A program made the translations under genes and the position numbers. 44,884 nt of DNA from an uncultured Myxococcales bacterium. GTDB taxonomy: Bacteria; Myxococcota_A; Polyangia; Polyangiales; Polyangiaceae. The stretch lies in NCBI GenBank assembly GCA_937902985.1, contig CALFNG010000338.1, positions 1 to 44,884 of the forward strand. The letters are read 5' to 3'. A model generated the notes under the pieces. The model had not been told where the DNA came from, did not search any database, and saw nothing but the letters and a program-made list of their open reading frames with translations. The first letter of the stretch is position 1; each line of letters starts with the position of its first letter. Positions 12,112 to 21,463 of this stretch are shown here, in pieces.

Positions 12112-13494
12112 ATGCGTGCGGTGGCCCGCGCGGGCCCCTCGGATGAGTCAGTTGGTCACACGCCGGGGCGCTTTGCGCCAGGCGGCAACCCCGTGGACGG
12201 GGTCGGGCGCGAGCGGACAGGGTCGGCTCGACCTTTGCGAAGGAGGTCCTCGAGGCTTGCCGGCATCTTGAAGAAGCTCCACGAATCGGGCCCAACGCTC
12301 CGCATCGAACTGACGGCGAGCACCCTGTTTCGGGTGGTCTTTGCCTGCGCCGTGGTCTGGCTGCTCGTCACCATCTGGCCGATCCTGCTCGTGATCGTCG
12401 TGGCCCTCATGATCGCCGGCGCACTCGCCCCGCCGGCGGCGTGGCTGGAGCGGCGAGGCATGCGTCGAGAGCTGTCGATCGCGGCCGTCTTCGGCGCGGC
12501 GTTCCTCGGGTTCGCAGCGCTCGCGGCCGTCAGCCTGCCGAGCCTGGCCGCCCAGCTCTCCGATCTGGTCGATCGGCTGCCTCGAGCGCAGTGGCAATTC
12601 GCCGACCTCCTGCAGAAGAGCCACCTGACGGCTCCCCTGGCGGCGTCGGTGCGCGGCGCGCAGTCGACGCAGCTCACCACGCGGGCCGCCCAGCAGCTGA
12701 TGGCCTATTCGGGGCAGATCGTGGAGATCGTCGCCTACGGGGGGGCGAGCGTCTTTCTCGCCCTCTACGTCGTCGTCGACCGCGATCGTATGCGAGGGTC
12801 GCTCTTCGCCCTCATCCCGCGCACCTACCACGTGCGCACCTCGCGCGTGCTCTTGAACCTCGAGACGATCGTCGGCGGGTACGTCCGCGGGCAGGTGGTC
12901 ACGTCGGTCGCGATGGGCGCCTTCACGTTCACCGTCCTGACGGCGGCCCGGGCTCCCCACGCTCTGACGATCTCCGTCTTCGCGGGATTGACCGACGTGC
13001 TGCCCTACATCGGCGGCCTCCTGGCGCTGGCCCCGGCGGTCTTCGCGGCGTCGATCCAGGGTCTGCCGACCGCGATCGCCGTCCTCATCGCCCTCGTCAT
13101 TTACCAGGAGCTCGAGAGCCGGGTCATCGTGCCGCGGGTCTACGGGCATGTCCTGCGTTTGCCGGCGGCGATGGTGATGGTGGCCCTCCTCATCGGCGGC
13201 GCGGTGCTCGGCATCCTGGGCGCCCTTCTTGCGCTGCCGATCGCGGCGGCAATCCGGATGATGGCCGAAGAGCTGCGCGTCGAGCTCCCCGGCCAGCGAC
13301 CGGAGAACTCGCAGGTGCGCAAGCTCGACGCCCGCGAAGAGCGGATCTTCGAGCGGCTCGCCGCCGGCGCTTCCGCCGAGGAAGCCGCGACGATCGCGGC
13401 GAAGATCGCCGAAGCCCGCTTCGAGCTCGACGCGGCGCGCGGCGTCGAACCGACCGACGTGCCGCTCAACGGCGATCGGCCCTCGATCGAGTGA
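12112..13494 (+). CDS. AI-2E family transporter (PerM/YdiK/TqsA-like permease)
   Basis: Integral membrane protein of the AI-2E/UPF0118 family, up to 460 residues. Hydrophobic segments start at LFRVVFACAVVWLLVTIWPI, then VIVVALMIAGALAPPAAWL, AAVFGAAFLGFAALAAVSL, a soluble loop, a segment at about 205-220 and four near 265-390. Family hallmarks are GLTDVLPYIGGLLALAPAV, QELESRVIVPRVYGHVL and GAVLGILGALLALPIAAAI. Members export small molecules or autoinducers, or act as Na+/H+ antiporters; which applies here cannot be told. The first about 50 residues are Arg/Pro-rich and look non-coding; the true start may be GTG 12193 or TTG 12268 (an AGGAGG lies at 12241, but 21 bp from that TTG). It is divergent from the receptor gene, with 48 bp between. 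A putative gene on the opposite strand overlaps its 3' end. Confidence 0.88.
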   Translation: MRAVARAGPSDESVGHTPGRFAPGGNPVDGVGRERTGSARPLRRRSSRLAGILKKLHESGPTLRIELTASTLFRVVFACAVVWLLVTIWPILLVIVVALMIAGALAPPAAWLERRGMRRELSIAAVFGAAFLGFAALAAVSLPSLAAQLSDLVDRLPRAQWQFADLLQKSHLTAPLAASVRGAQSTQLTTRAAQQLMAYSGQIVEIVAYGGASVFLALYVVVDRDRMRGSLFALIPRTYHVRTSRVLLNLETIVGGYVRGQVVTSVAMGAFTFTVLTAARAPHALTISVFAGLTDVLPYIGGLLALAPAVFAASIQGLPTAIAVLIALVIYQELESRVIVPRVYGHVLRLPAAMVMVALLIGGAVLGILGALLALPIAAAIRMMAEELRVELPGQRPENSQVRKLDAREERIFERLAAGASAEEAATIAAKIAEARFELDAARGVEPTDVPLNGDRPSIE

Positions 13495-13778
13495 AACGGC
13501 GTCCATGACTTCGAAGGCTTGGCGCGCGTCGCCTCGCTCGCTGGTTCGTCTTCGAGAGGGAGCGGCACCGCCATGAGCAGACGGCGGGCTGATTCGATCA
13601 AGCTCGGCGGAGCCTCTGGGCTGCCTTCGGTCTGCAATGTGATCCAGCGTAAGCCGGCGCTTTGCCCGATGAAGACGAACACCGGGACGCGCTCGTGGCT
13701 CGCATGCTGGTCGATGGTCTTCAGGATGGCCGGGAAGACCTCGGCCTCGGCGTGCTTCTCGCGTTGGCTGAGTGCCAT
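13140..13778 (-). CDS. Unknown small protein, 3' part antisense to the permease gene
   Basis: From ATG 13778 the minus frame encodes a plausible soluble protein: MALSQREKHAEAEVFPAILK, then TIDQHASHERVPVFVFIGQ and LRWITLQTEGSPEAPPSLI. Codon use is good (high GC3) and residue use balanced for about 90 residues, up to about 13500. After that the frame stays open only as a shadow of the permease gene and becomes Ser/Ala/Arg-rich, so the real protein may be shorter, or the gene may have lost its native 3' end. An AAGG lies 5 bp before the ATG. I recognise no family. The plus-strand frame over the same stretch looks like a shadow. Confidence 0.4.
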   Translation of the reverse strand: MALSQREKHAEAEVFPAILKTIDQHASHERVPVFVFIGQSAGLRWITLQTEGSPEAPPSLIESARRLLMAVPLPLEDEPASEATRAKPSKSWTPFHSIEGRSPLSGTSVGSTPRAASSSKRASAIFAAIVAASSAEAPAASRSKIRSSRASSLRTCEFSGRWPGSSTRSSSAIIRIAAAIGSARRAPRMPSTAPPMRRATITIAAGKRRTCP

Positions 13779-14058
13779 GTGTGCCTTGCGCCGGGTATGG
13801 CGAACTAAGTCGCCGGCGGGATCGGAGGTGCAGGGCCTTCGGGCGGCGCGGCGAGAGGCGCGAACGGGATGGGCTTCGGCGACGTCCGGGGGACCGTGGG
13901 GCGCGCGAGCGGCATCTGCGGCAGCCCTCACGGAATGAGCGATCCTGCTGGTCGAGGCCTATTGACGACCCGGTGATGGCGAAATGCTGCCTGATAAAGC
14001 CTTCGACGCGGCACCACCCGCCGGACGCGTAGTGGGTTCATTCCTGCGGAGGTCTCCG

Positions 14059-14613
14059 ATGCGGCTCGTAAAGGTCTCCCCGGCGGCGGGCGTGCTCGTG
14101 TACGCGGTCACCGTCGCGGTCTGTGCGTGCGGGGGCTTGGGCACGACGGGCTTCTTGGTCGTCGGCGACGACGGGGGCCCTTCCCAAAGCGGAAGCCAAG
14201 GTGTTGACGGATCGGTTCGCTCCGGCGGGTCGTCGTCCGGTACCGGGAGTAGTAGCGGCAGCTCGAACGGCGGCACCGGATCCGCTGGCGACGACGGGGG
14301 CGCGTCCAACGCGGGAGACTGTCCGTCAATCTGCGGCGGCTGCTGCGACGCGAATGGCAACTGTGAGCTCGGCACGGACGACAGCGCATGCGGCCTTCAA
14401 GGGGCGGTCTGCGTCGATTGCACAGGGACCAGCCAAACCTGCCAGAGCGGGACGTGCGCCGGCCGATCCGCGTCATCGAGCGGAGGCTCGTCGGGCGCGA
14501 GCTCGGGCCTCGGTGGGCGGGACGGAGGTCGCACTGGAAGTTCGGGGTCTTCGGGGGGAAGCTCGGGCTCCGGCGGGCGTGATGGCGGCCGCCGCGGGAG
14601 CTCTGGGCACTAG
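14059..14613 (+). CDS. Ser/Gly-rich Cys-rich lipoprotein or secreted protein
   Basis: 184 residues from ATG 14059, which has a good ribosome site (GGAGG at 14048-14052, 6 bp spacing); the frame is open 75 bp further up but without such a site. The N-terminus is a signal sequence (MRLVKVSPAAGVLVYAVTVA) ending in CAC, so lipid attachment is possible though the lipobox is poor. Low-complexity Ser/Gly/Asp tracts flank a compact Cys cluster: CPSICGGCCDANGNCELG, then ACGLQGAVCVDC, then CQSGTC. The same spacing (CCDxxGxCxxG, ACGxxGxxCxxC) recurs in the lipoprotein at 27064-27624. Such proteins are common in myxobacteria as presumed cell-surface or secreted proteins. Function unknown. Confidence 0.72.
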   Translation: MRLVKVSPAAGVLVYAVTVAVCACGGLGTTGFLVVGDDGGPSQSGSQGVDGSVRSGGSSSGTGSSSGSSNGGTGSAGDDGGASNAGDCPSICGGCCDANGNCELGTDDSACGLQGAVCVDCTGTSQTCQSGTCAGRSASSSGGSSGASSGLGGRDGGRTGSSGSSGGSSGSGGRDGGRRGSSGH

Positions 14614-15126
14614 CGGGACGCGCGCCCGCTTCGGGGGCCGCCATCGCCGCTCGAGCCCGGGCCGCCATTGTCCGTTGGGGCGGCTTGATTCACGTTCCAG
14701 AATCGAAGGCGTGCAGCGGGAAGCTGCGCAAGAAGACGCAAGCGGCGTGGCGAGGCCGGCATCCCGAGTACGGGATCGCGCAGCGGATCGCGAAGCGCGC
14801 GGAGGATTCGCCTCGCGAGCGTCGAAGCTCTGCTCCTTTGCTGCGGCTCGAACGTGGCGCCTCCAGCTCCCGCGCCTGCCCCCCTCGACGCGTGGGCGGC
14901 GCGATCGCTCGACGGGGCAAGCCCGCATGTCGCTCCGCACGCCTGGCAAGGGCGACATGCACACGACCGCATGTCGCTCCGCACGCCTGGCAAGGGCGAC
15001 ATCGAGCCGTGGGTGACCTCGCCATACCGCTCGAGCAAGGCGACATGCACCATCTTGCTTGCTTGTCGCGCCGCGCGCGTGGGCCGTGCGACATGCCGCG
15101 GCCACACGGGCGGCGAGCCCGGACCC
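14614..15126. other. Gene-free stretch of about 510 bp between the Cys-rich gene and kdpE
   Basis: Neither strand shows an open frame with convincing protein character here; the longer frames are Arg/Ser/Ala-rich and overlap kdpE or each other. The right half carries the GCATGTCGC hairpin repeats described separately. The left half (14614-14920) shows no feature I recognise. Confidence 0.55.
14925..15002. repeat. Tandem hairpin repeat, two 36-bp units with GCATGTCGC / GCGACATGC ends
   Basis: Unit 1 is 14925-14960: 9-bp perfect inverted ends GCATGTCGC and GCGACATGC around an 18-base centre (TCCGCACGCCTGGCAAGG). Unit 2 starts at 14969 and is identical for 34 bases, so the period is 44 bp. Further half-sites GCGACATG occur at 15040 and 15088, and an inverted TGTCGC at 15064. 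The array lies just 3' of kdpE, where transcription from the kdp operon would end. It could be a REP-type palindrome, an RNA stabiliser/terminator or a protein-binding array. Confidence 0.75.
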
Positions 15127-15828
15127 TCACGTCTCGCTCTTCAGCCGATACCCGACGCCGGGCTCCGTGACGAGATACCGCGGGTGCGCCGGGTTCTCCT
15201 CGAGCTTCTGGCGTAGCTGCGCCATGTACACGCGAAGGTACTGCATCTGCGTCGCGTGACCTGGCCCCCAGACCTGATCGAGCAGCTGCTTGTGCGTCAG
15301 CACCATGCCCGCGTGCTTCGAGAGGGTGACGAGCAGCTTGTACTCGATGGGCGTCAGGTGGACCTCCTTGTCGCCGACGGACACGAGGCGCCTGGCGATA
15401 TCGATCCGCAGCTCGCCGATCAAGACCACGGACGTCAGGGGGTCTTGCGCGGTGCGTGCGGCACGACGCAGGGCCACGCGGACGCGCGCCATGAGCTCGG
15501 CGGAGCCGAATGGCTTGGTCAGGTAGTCGTCGGCGCCGGCGTCGAGGGCTTCGACCTTTTGCCGCTCGTGGCCTCGAGCGGAGATGACGATCACCGGCGT
15601 CGCGGTCCACTCGCGGAGGCGGCGGGTCACGTCGAGCCCGTCCATGTCCGGCAGACCGAGATCGAGGAGCACGAGGTCGGGGGTGTGCGCGGCGGCCTGC
15701 TGGAGCGCCTCGCGTCCCGTCTCGACCTCGAGGACGCGGAAACCGTGGGACGCGAGAGCAAGACGCAGCAGCGTCCTCATCTGGTGCTCGTCCTCGACGA
15801 CGAGGACCAGGGGCTTCGTGTCGGTCAT
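15127..15828 (-). CDS. kdpE: KdpE response regulator of potassium uptake
   Basis: 233-residue OmpR/PhoB-type regulator. The receiver domain (1-120) has acidic VEDE (11-14), phospho-acceptor D56 in LLDLGLPDMDGLD and K105 in DDYLTKPFG. The C-terminal winged helix (about 140-230) has LTPIEYKLLVTLSKHAGMVL and ends YLVTEPGVGYRL, typical of KdpE. ATG 15828 overlaps the kdpD stop by ATGA, so the two are translationally coupled. As the partner of KdpD it should activate kdp transcription at low potassium. It is the last gene of the operon; hairpin repeats follow its stop. Confidence 0.96.
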   Translation of the reverse strand: MTDTKPLVLVVEDEHQMRTLLRLALASHGFRVLEVETGREALQQAAAHTPDLVLLDLGLPDMDGLDVTRRLREWTATPVIVISARGHERQKVEALDAGADDYLTKPFGSAELMARVRVALRRAARTAQDPLTSVVLIGELRIDIARRLVSVGDKEVHLTPIEYKLLVTLSKHAGMVLTHKQLLDQVWGPGHATQMQYLRVYMAQLRQKLEENPAHPRYLVTEPGVGYRLKSET

Positions 15829-18563
15829 GGCTCTTGGCGCTCGACCTCGCCGTCCACCTCGCCCTGCACCGAGTGCGCCGCGGCCTCGACGGCCGCGTCC
15901 CGGGGGAGCGTGAACCGGAAGGCCGCGCCCCCGCCCGGCCGCTCGTCGACCCAGATGCGCCCGCCGTGCGCGCTCACGATGCCGCGGCAGATCGTGAGCC
16001 CGAGACCGACGCCGCCGCCTTCGCCCTCGCGGACACGAAAGAACTTGTCGAACACCCGCTCGGCGTCTTCGCGAGCGACGCCCCGTCCGCGATCCGCCAC
16101 CTCCACCTCGATCTCCTTCTCGCGCGCGATCGCGCCCACGTCGATGGGCGAGCCGGGCGGAGAGTACTTCGTGGCGTTCTCGAGCAAGTTGATGAGCACC
16201 TGTTCGATGAGAATCGCGTCGAACGGCACGAGAGGCAAATCGGGCGGGACCGACGTCACGACCGGGCGCCCTTTCAGGCGGTCTTCCACGCGGTTGAGGG
16301 CCGAGCCGACGATCTCCTCGAGCGGCTGGAGGTCGCGCTGCACCTTCAAGGCGCCGGCCTCGAGCCGGGTCATGTCGAGGAGGTTGCTCACGAGTCGGTT
16401 CAGGCGGAGGGCCTCTTCGTGCGCCGTGACGAGCAGTTCGCGCCGCACCGCCGCGTCCTTCGGGACGTCGTCTTCGAGGAGCGCGCTCGTCGCGCCCGTC
16501 ACGACGCCGAGGGGCGTACGCAGATCGTGCGAGACCGAGCTCAGAAGCGCGTTGCGGAGCTGCTCGGTCTCGATGCGCAGGCTGGCCCGTCGCGCCTCCT
16601 CGGCGAGCTGCGTTCGCTCGATCGCCGAGCCGATGAGGCCCGCGATCGTCGAGACGAGCTGCCGCTCGTCGGGATCGTCGAGGTGCGACGCATGCGACGG
16701 ATAGAGGCCCAGAACGCCGACGCGTCCCCGCGACCCCACGAGCTGAACGAAGAGCCCTCGCGCAAGCGGCAGCGTGTCGGTTCCGAGACCGGCCGGGCGC
16801 TGGTGGTTCCAGACCCAGTCGGCGACGCCCATGTCCTTGTCGTCGGTCGCGAGCGTGCCCGGGTCGGCGTGGGCGATCTCCAGCTCTTCGGGCCGCGATC
16901 CGGGCAGCAAGACGGCGACCCGGGCGTCGAACACCTCCTGCACGTGCCGCGTCGCCGCCTGGAGGATGACAGCGCGCGACGTGGCCGTGCCGAGCTCGCG
17001 GCTGATGGCGTAGAGGCTCGCGGTTCGGCGCTCCCGCCCGCGCGCGCTGTCGGCCTGATCGCGGATGCGATTGGTGAGCTGACTGATGACGACCGCCACG
17101 AGGAGCATCACCCCGAACGTGACGATGTGGCTGAAGTCGGTGACGGCGAAGCTCAGGTACGGTGGGATGAAGAAGAAGTCGAAGGCGAGGACGCTCAAGA
17201 CCGCCGCGAGCATCGACGGGCCGTACCCCAGGCGCATCGATACGAGGACGACGCCCAGCAAGAACACCATCACGATGTCCGCCAGCTGCGCGCGGCCGAA
17301 CAGCCACCACGCGACCATCGCCGACGTGACGACGACGCCCAGCGCCGCGACGTACCCGCGGGGCTCCCCGTAGGGCGCCCGGCGGCCGGGCGTCGAGACC
17401 GCAGGCGCTTTCGCCCCGGGGATGCCGGAGATCACGTAGATGTCGATCTCGCGGCTCTTGCGCACAAGATTGTCGAGGAACGACGGACGGATGACGTCGC
17501 GCCAGCGTGGATGGGTGGGCTTGCCGACGACGATCTTGGTGACGTTTCGCTTGCGCGCGTAGCGAACGGTCTCTATGGCGCCGTCCTCTGCGCGGAGCGT
17601 CACGGCCTCCCCGCCCAGCGATTCGACGAGGCGCATGTTCTGCGCGAGGCGCTCGCGATCCGGCGCGAGCATCCGGATCGACGCCGGCGTCTCGACGTAG
17701 CAACCCACGAGCTCGGCGTGGAGGCTCGTGGCCATGCGCCGCGAGGCGCGGATGAGCGTCGCCGAGTTGGGGCTGGCGGAGATGCAGACGAGCACCCGTT
17801 CGCCGGTGTGCCACGTCTCTTCGATGCCGTGCGCGGCCTTGTAGCCGCGCATCTTCGCTTCGACTCGCTCGGCGGTCCGCCGGAGCGCCAGCTCCCTCAG
17901 GGCGATGAGGTTCCCCTCGCGAAAGAAGTTCTCGACCGCCCGGGACGCCGCCTGGTCCGCGACGTAGACCTTCCCCTCCTGCAGGCGATCGAGCAGCTGG
18001 TCGACGGGCAGGTCGACCACGCGAACTTCGTAGGCCTTGTCGAACACAGCGTCGGGGACGGTCTCGCGGACGACGACCCCGGTGATCTGCGCGACGACGT
18101 CGTTCAGGCTCTCGAGGTGCTGGACGTTCAGCGTCGAGAAGACGTCGATGCCCGCATCGAGGAGCTCTTCCACGTCTTGCCATCGCTTCGGGTGGCGAGA
18201 ACCGGGCGAGTTCGTGTGCGCCAGCTCGTCGACGAGGACCACCTGCGGATGCCGCCGCAGGGTCGCGTCGAGGTCGAACTCTTCGAGCTTGATCCCGCGG
18301 TGCTCGAGCGCCCGGCGCGGGAGCATCTCGAGGCCGATGAGGAGCGCGCCCGTGTCGTACCGACCGTGGGTCTCGACGATTCCGAGCGCCACATCGCGCT
18401 TCTGGTCCTCGGCCTCGGTGCGGGCCGCCTCGAGCATCGTGTACGTCTTGCCGACTCCCGGCGCCGCGCCAAAGAAGATGGTCAGACGGCCGCGCTTGGA
18501 CAGGGCCTCCTGGTCCTGCACGCGGGCGAGAAGCTCATCGGGATCGGGGCGGCGGGCGGCCAT
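15825..18563 (-). CDS. kdpD: KdpD potassium/osmosensing histidine kinase
   Basis: 912 residues, full length. The N-terminal KdpD domain has Walker A GAAPGVGKT (32-40), LVDELAHTNSPGSRHPKRW (110-128) and STLNVQHLESLND (143-155). A Usp-like domain (about 253-380; VLVCISASPNSATLIRASRR) follows, then a four-helix DUF4118 membrane region (about 404-495, including FDFFFIPPYLSFAV), a GAF-like region (510-650), a HisKA domain with H679 in SSVSHDLRTPLG and an ATPase domain (LLENATKYSPPGSPI, GVGLGLTICRGIV). It autophosphorylates in response to potassium limitation and signals to KdpE. It starts 51 bp after kdpC and overlaps kdpE by 4 bp. Confidence 0.97.
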   Translation of the reverse strand: MAARRPDPDELLARVQDQEALSKRGRLTIFFGAAPGVGKTYTMLEAARTEAEDQKRDVALGIVETHGRYDTGALLIGLEMLPRRALEHRGIKLEEFDLDATLRRHPQVVLVDELAHTNSPGSRHPKRWQDVEELLDAGIDVFSTLNVQHLESLNDVVAQITGVVVRETVPDAVFDKAYEVRVVDLPVDQLLDRLQEGKVYVADQAASRAVENFFREGNLIALRELALRRTAERVEAKMRGYKAAHGIEETWHTGERVLVCISASPNSATLIRASRRMATSLHAELVGCYVETPASIRMLAPDRERLAQNMRLVESLGGEAVTLRAEDGAIETVRYARKRNVTKIVVGKPTHPRWRDVIRPSFLDNLVRKSREIDIYVISGIPGAKAPAVSTPGRRAPYGEPRGYVAALGVVVTSAMVAWWLFGRAQLADIVMVFLLGVVLVSMRLGYGPSMLAAVLSVLAFDFFFIPPYLSFAVTDFSHIVTFGVMLLVAVVISQLTNRIRDQADSARGRERRTASLYAISRELGTATSRAVILQAATRHVQEVFDARVAVLLPGSRPEELEIAHADPGTLATDDKDMGVADWVWNHQRPAGLGTDTLPLARGLFVQLVGSRGRVGVLGLYPSHASHLDDPDERQLVSTIAGLIGSAIERTQLAEEARRASLRIETEQLRNALLSSVSHDLRTPLGVVTGATSALLEDDVPKDAAVRRELLVTAHEEALRLNRLVSNLLDMTRLEAGALKVQRDLQPLEEIVGSALNRVEDRLKGRPVVTSVPPDLPLVPFDAILIEQVLINLLENATKYSPPGSPIDVGAIAREKEIEVEVADRGRGVAREDAERVFDKFFRVREGEGGGVGLGLTICRGIVSAHGGRIWVDERPGGGAAFRFTLPRDAAVEAAAHSVQGEVDGEVERQEP

Positions 18564-18614
18564 TCGGCTTCACGACGATACACGGATCACGTGGGCGTCA
18601 CGCGGCTCCGTCGG

Positions 18615-19202
18615 TCACTCGAGCGCGTCGAGGGCGAGGTTCAGCTCCAGGACATTGACGCCGACTTCGCCCAGCACGCCGAGCGTCCGCCCCGCCGTGT
18701 GCGCCTGAACGACCTCGCGGACTCGCGCGTCGTCGAGCCCCCGAGCCTTGGCGACCCGGTGTACCTGGTACTCGGCGGCCGCGGGACTGATCTCGGGATC
18801 GAGTCCGCTCCCGGACGACGTCACGAGGTCGACGGGGATGGGCGCGTCGTTCGCCGGGTCCGCGGCGTGAAGCGCGTCGACGCGCCCTTTCACCTCGTCG
18901 AGGAGGGCGGGGTTGGTCGGCCCGAGGTTCGACGCGACCGAGTTTCCCGCGTTGTAGGGGAGGGCCTTGCCGTTGCTGTCCGCGGTCGCCGACAGGCGTC
19001 CCCAGAAGTACTTCGGGTCGTCGAACGACTGGCCGATCAAGTGCGAGCCGACCGTCTTTCCGTTCTGGACGATGAGGCTCCCGTTGGCCTGGTGTGGAAA
19101 CGCGGCCTGCGCGACGCCCGTGACGAAGAGCGGGTACGCGAGACCCGTCACCACGGTGAGGGCAGCGAGAGAGACGAGTGCAGGTCGAAGCTGGGAGAAC
19201 AT
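18615..19202 (-). CDS. kdpC: KdpC subunit of the potassium-transporting ATPase
   Basis: 195 residues with a single N-terminal membrane helix ([20 protein letters not shown]) and a periplasmic domain. KdpC hallmarks are visible: [56 protein letters not shown] and [19 protein letters not shown]. KdpC stabilises the KdpAB complex and raises its potassium affinity. It starts 14 bp after kdpB and precedes kdpD by 51 bp. Confidence 0.97.
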   Translation of the reverse strand: MFSQLRPALVSLAALTVVTGLAYPLFVTGVAQAAFPHQANGSLIVQNGKTVGSHLIGQSFDDPKYFWGRLSATADSNGKALPYNAGNSVASNLGPTNPALLDEVKGRVDALHAADPANDAPIPVDLVTSSGSGLDPEISPAAAEYQVHRVAKARGLDDARVREVVQAHTAGRTLGVLGEVGVNVLELNLALDALE

Positions 19203-19216
19203 GATGGGCTCCGCGT

Positions 19217-21448
19217 TCAGGCGAGGTGGCAGACGACGAGAAGGAGATCGATGGCCTTGATGCCGACGAACGGCACGACGATGCCCCCGAGACCGTAGAT
19301 GAGCAGGTGATCCCGCAGGAGGCGCGACGCGCCGACTGCGCGGTACTTGATGCCGCGGAGCGCGAGCGGAATCAGCGCGATGATGACGAGCGCGTTGAAG
19401 ATGACCGCGCTCAAGATCGCGCTCTGGGGCGTGGCCAGGTGCATGACGTTGAGGGCGCTGAGGGCCGGGTACGTCACGGCGAAGGCCGCGGGGATGATCG
19501 CGAAGTACTTCGCGATGTCGTTCGCGATGCTGAACGTGGTGAGCGCGCCGCGCGTCATCAGCAGCTGCTTGCCGATCTCGACCACCTCGATGAGCTTCGT
19601 CGGGTTCGAGTCGAGGTCGACCATGTTCCCCGCCTCCTTGGCCGCCTGCGTCCCGGTGTTCATCGCGACGGCGACATCGGCCTGCGCGAGGGCGGGCGCA
19701 TCGTTGGTGCCGTCGCCGGTCATGGCGACGAGCCGCCCGCCCTTCTGGTGGTCGCGAATCAACGCGAGCTTGGTCTCCGGGGTCGCCTGCGCGAGGTAGT
19801 CGTCGACCCCGGCTTCGGCCGCGATGGCCGCGGCCGTCAGCGGGTTGTCGCCCGTGATCATGATGGTCTTGATTCCCATGCGCCGGAGCTCGGCGAAGCG
19901 CTCCTTGATGCCGCCCTTGACGATGTCCTTGAGCTGCACGACCCCGAGCACCTTGCTGCCCTCGGCGACGACCAGCGGCGTGCCGCCCTGCTTGGCGACG
20001 GTGTCGACGTTCGCCCGCACTTCAGCGGGGAACGAGCCTCCCTTGCCGCGTACGTAGGCCTCGATGGCGTCGGCCGCGCCCTTGCGAATCTCGCGACCGC
20101 CGAGATCGACGCCGCTCATGCGCGTCTGCGCCGAGAAGGCCACGAACGTCGCCTTGAGGGCCTGCACGTCCCGTTCGCGGATGGAGTATAGCTCCTTCGC
20201 GAGGACGACGATACTCCGACCTTCGGGCGTCTCGTCGGCGAGCGAGCTCAGTTGCGCGGCGTCGGCCAGGGCCTCGTTGGTGATGCCCGGCGCCGCCAGC
20301 AGCGCGGTCGCCTGGCGGTTGCCGAGGGTGATCGTCCCCGTCTTGTCGAGCAAGAGGACGTCGACGTCGCCCGCGGCTTCCACCGCGCGCCCGCTCGTCG
20401 CGATGATGTTCGCCTGGATCATGCGGTCCATGCCGGCGATGCCGATCGCCGAGAGCAGCCCGCCGATCGTAGTCGGGATGAGGCACACGAGGAGCGCGAC
20501 GAGGACGGTGATCGTGACCGGCAACCCCTGCTTCGCGGCCTCGACGCTGAAGAGCGAGAAGGGCAAGAGCGTGACCGTCGCCAGGAGGAAGATGATCGTC
20601 AGCGCCGCGAGCAAGATGTCGAGCGCGATCTCGTTGGGGGTCTTCTGCCGCTTGGCGCCCTCGACCATCGCGATCATGCGATCGAGGAAGGTCTCGCCGG
20701 GGTTGGCGGTGATGCGGATCACGAGCCAGTCCGACAAGACACGCGTGCCGCCGGTGACGGCGCTGCGGTCGCCGCCGCTCTCGCGGATGACCGGCGCGCT
20801 CTCGCCGGTGATCGCGCTCTCGTCGACCGACGCGACGCCCTCGACGATCTCCCCGTCAACCGGGACGTATTCGCCGGCTTCGACGAGCACGTGGTCTCCT
20901 TTCCGGAGGTCCGAAGCGACGACCGATTGCGCTTCGGCGTCGCGGCGCGCCTCGACGAGGCGTTTGGCGTGGATGTCCTTGCGGGCCTTCCGGAGCGAAT
21001 CGGCCTGCGCCTTGCCACGCCCTTCGGCCATGGCCTCGGCGAAGTTGGCGAAGAGAACCGTGAACCATAGCCACACCGAGATGGCCAGGATGAATGTCGG
21101 CGGCGCCTCGCCATGGCCCACGACCGACTGGACGAAGAGTCCCGTGGTCATGACGCTCCCGACCTCGACCACGAACATGACCGGGTTTCGGATCTGGTGG
21201 CGCGGGTCGAGCTTCTTGAACGAGTCGACCACGGCCCGGCGAACGATCGCGGCGTCGAAGAGGGGGCGAGCCTGGCCCCGCGGTCGATGGCCGCCGAGGC
21301 CCGGGCCGCCGGCGCCGGGGGTGACGTCGACCGAATCGATCGACGTGGGCGCCTCTCCGGCGAGGCGCGAGACGCCGGGCGTGGCGGCGCGAGGCGCAAC
21401 AGTGGCGCCCGCGGCGTCGGTCTTCATGGCGATCTTGTTCGTGTTCAT
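19217..21448 (-). CDS. kdpB: KdpB P-type ATPase subunit
   Basis: 743 residues, catalytic subunit of the Kdp pump. Visible motifs: TGES (214-217, actuator), the transmembrane [20 protein letters not shown] (320-339), phosphorylation site DKTGT with D368, [21 protein letters not shown] and [20 protein letters not shown]. The Ser of TGES is the residue known to be inhibited by phosphorylation in E. coli KdpB. It carries an N-terminal extension of about 60 Ala/Gly/Pro-rich residues before the usual start near [15 protein letters not shown]; the true start could be internal. It lies 15 bp after kdpA and 14 bp before kdpC. Confidence 0.97.
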   Translation of the reverse strand: MNTNKIAMKTDAAGATVAPRAATPGVSRLAGEAPTSIDSVDVTPGAGGPGLGGHRPRGQARPLFDAAIVRRAVVDSFKKLDPRHQIRNPVMFVVEVGSVMTTGLFVQSVVGHGEAPPTFILAISVWLWFTVLFANFAEAMAEGRGKAQADSLRKARKDIHAKRLVEARRDAEAQSVVASDLRKGDHVLVEAGEYVPVDGEIVEGVASVDESAITGESAPVIRESGGDRSAVTGGTRVLSDWLVIRITANPGETFLDRMIAMVEGAKRQKTPNEIALDILLAALTIIFLLATVTLLPFSLFSVEAAKQGLPVTITVLVALLVCLIPTTIGGLLSAIGIAGMDRMIQANIIATSGRAVEAAGDVDVLLLDKTGTITLGNRQATALLAAPGITNEALADAAQLSSLADETPEGRSIVVLAKELYSIRERDVQALKATFVAFSAQTRMSGVDLGGREIRKGAADAIEAYVRGKGGSFPAEVRANVDTVAKQGGTPLVVAEGSKVLGVVQLKDIVKGGIKERFAELRRMGIKTIMITGDNPLTAAAIAAEAGVDDYLAQATPETKLALIRDHQKGGRLVAMTGDGTNDAPALAQADVAVAMNTGTQAAKEAGNMVDLDSNPTKLIEVVEIGKQLLMTRGALTTFSIANDIAKYFAIIPAAFAVTYPALSALNVMHLATPQSAILSAVIFNALVIIALIPLALRGIKYRAVGASRLLRDHLLIYGLGGIVVPFVGIKAIDLLLVVCHLA

Positions 21449-21463
21449 GACGATTTCAGAGCC

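Noticed and set aside
14925-15002. CRISPR array
   Set aside because: Only two repeat units with an 8-bp spacer, palindromic units, no cas genes nearby.
15834-19298. 1154-codon plus-strand open frame opposite kdpD/kdpC
   Set aside because: Shadow of the kdp genes; composition is Arg/Asp/Glu/His-rich with no recognisable domain, while the opposite strand encodes full-length KdpD and KdpC.
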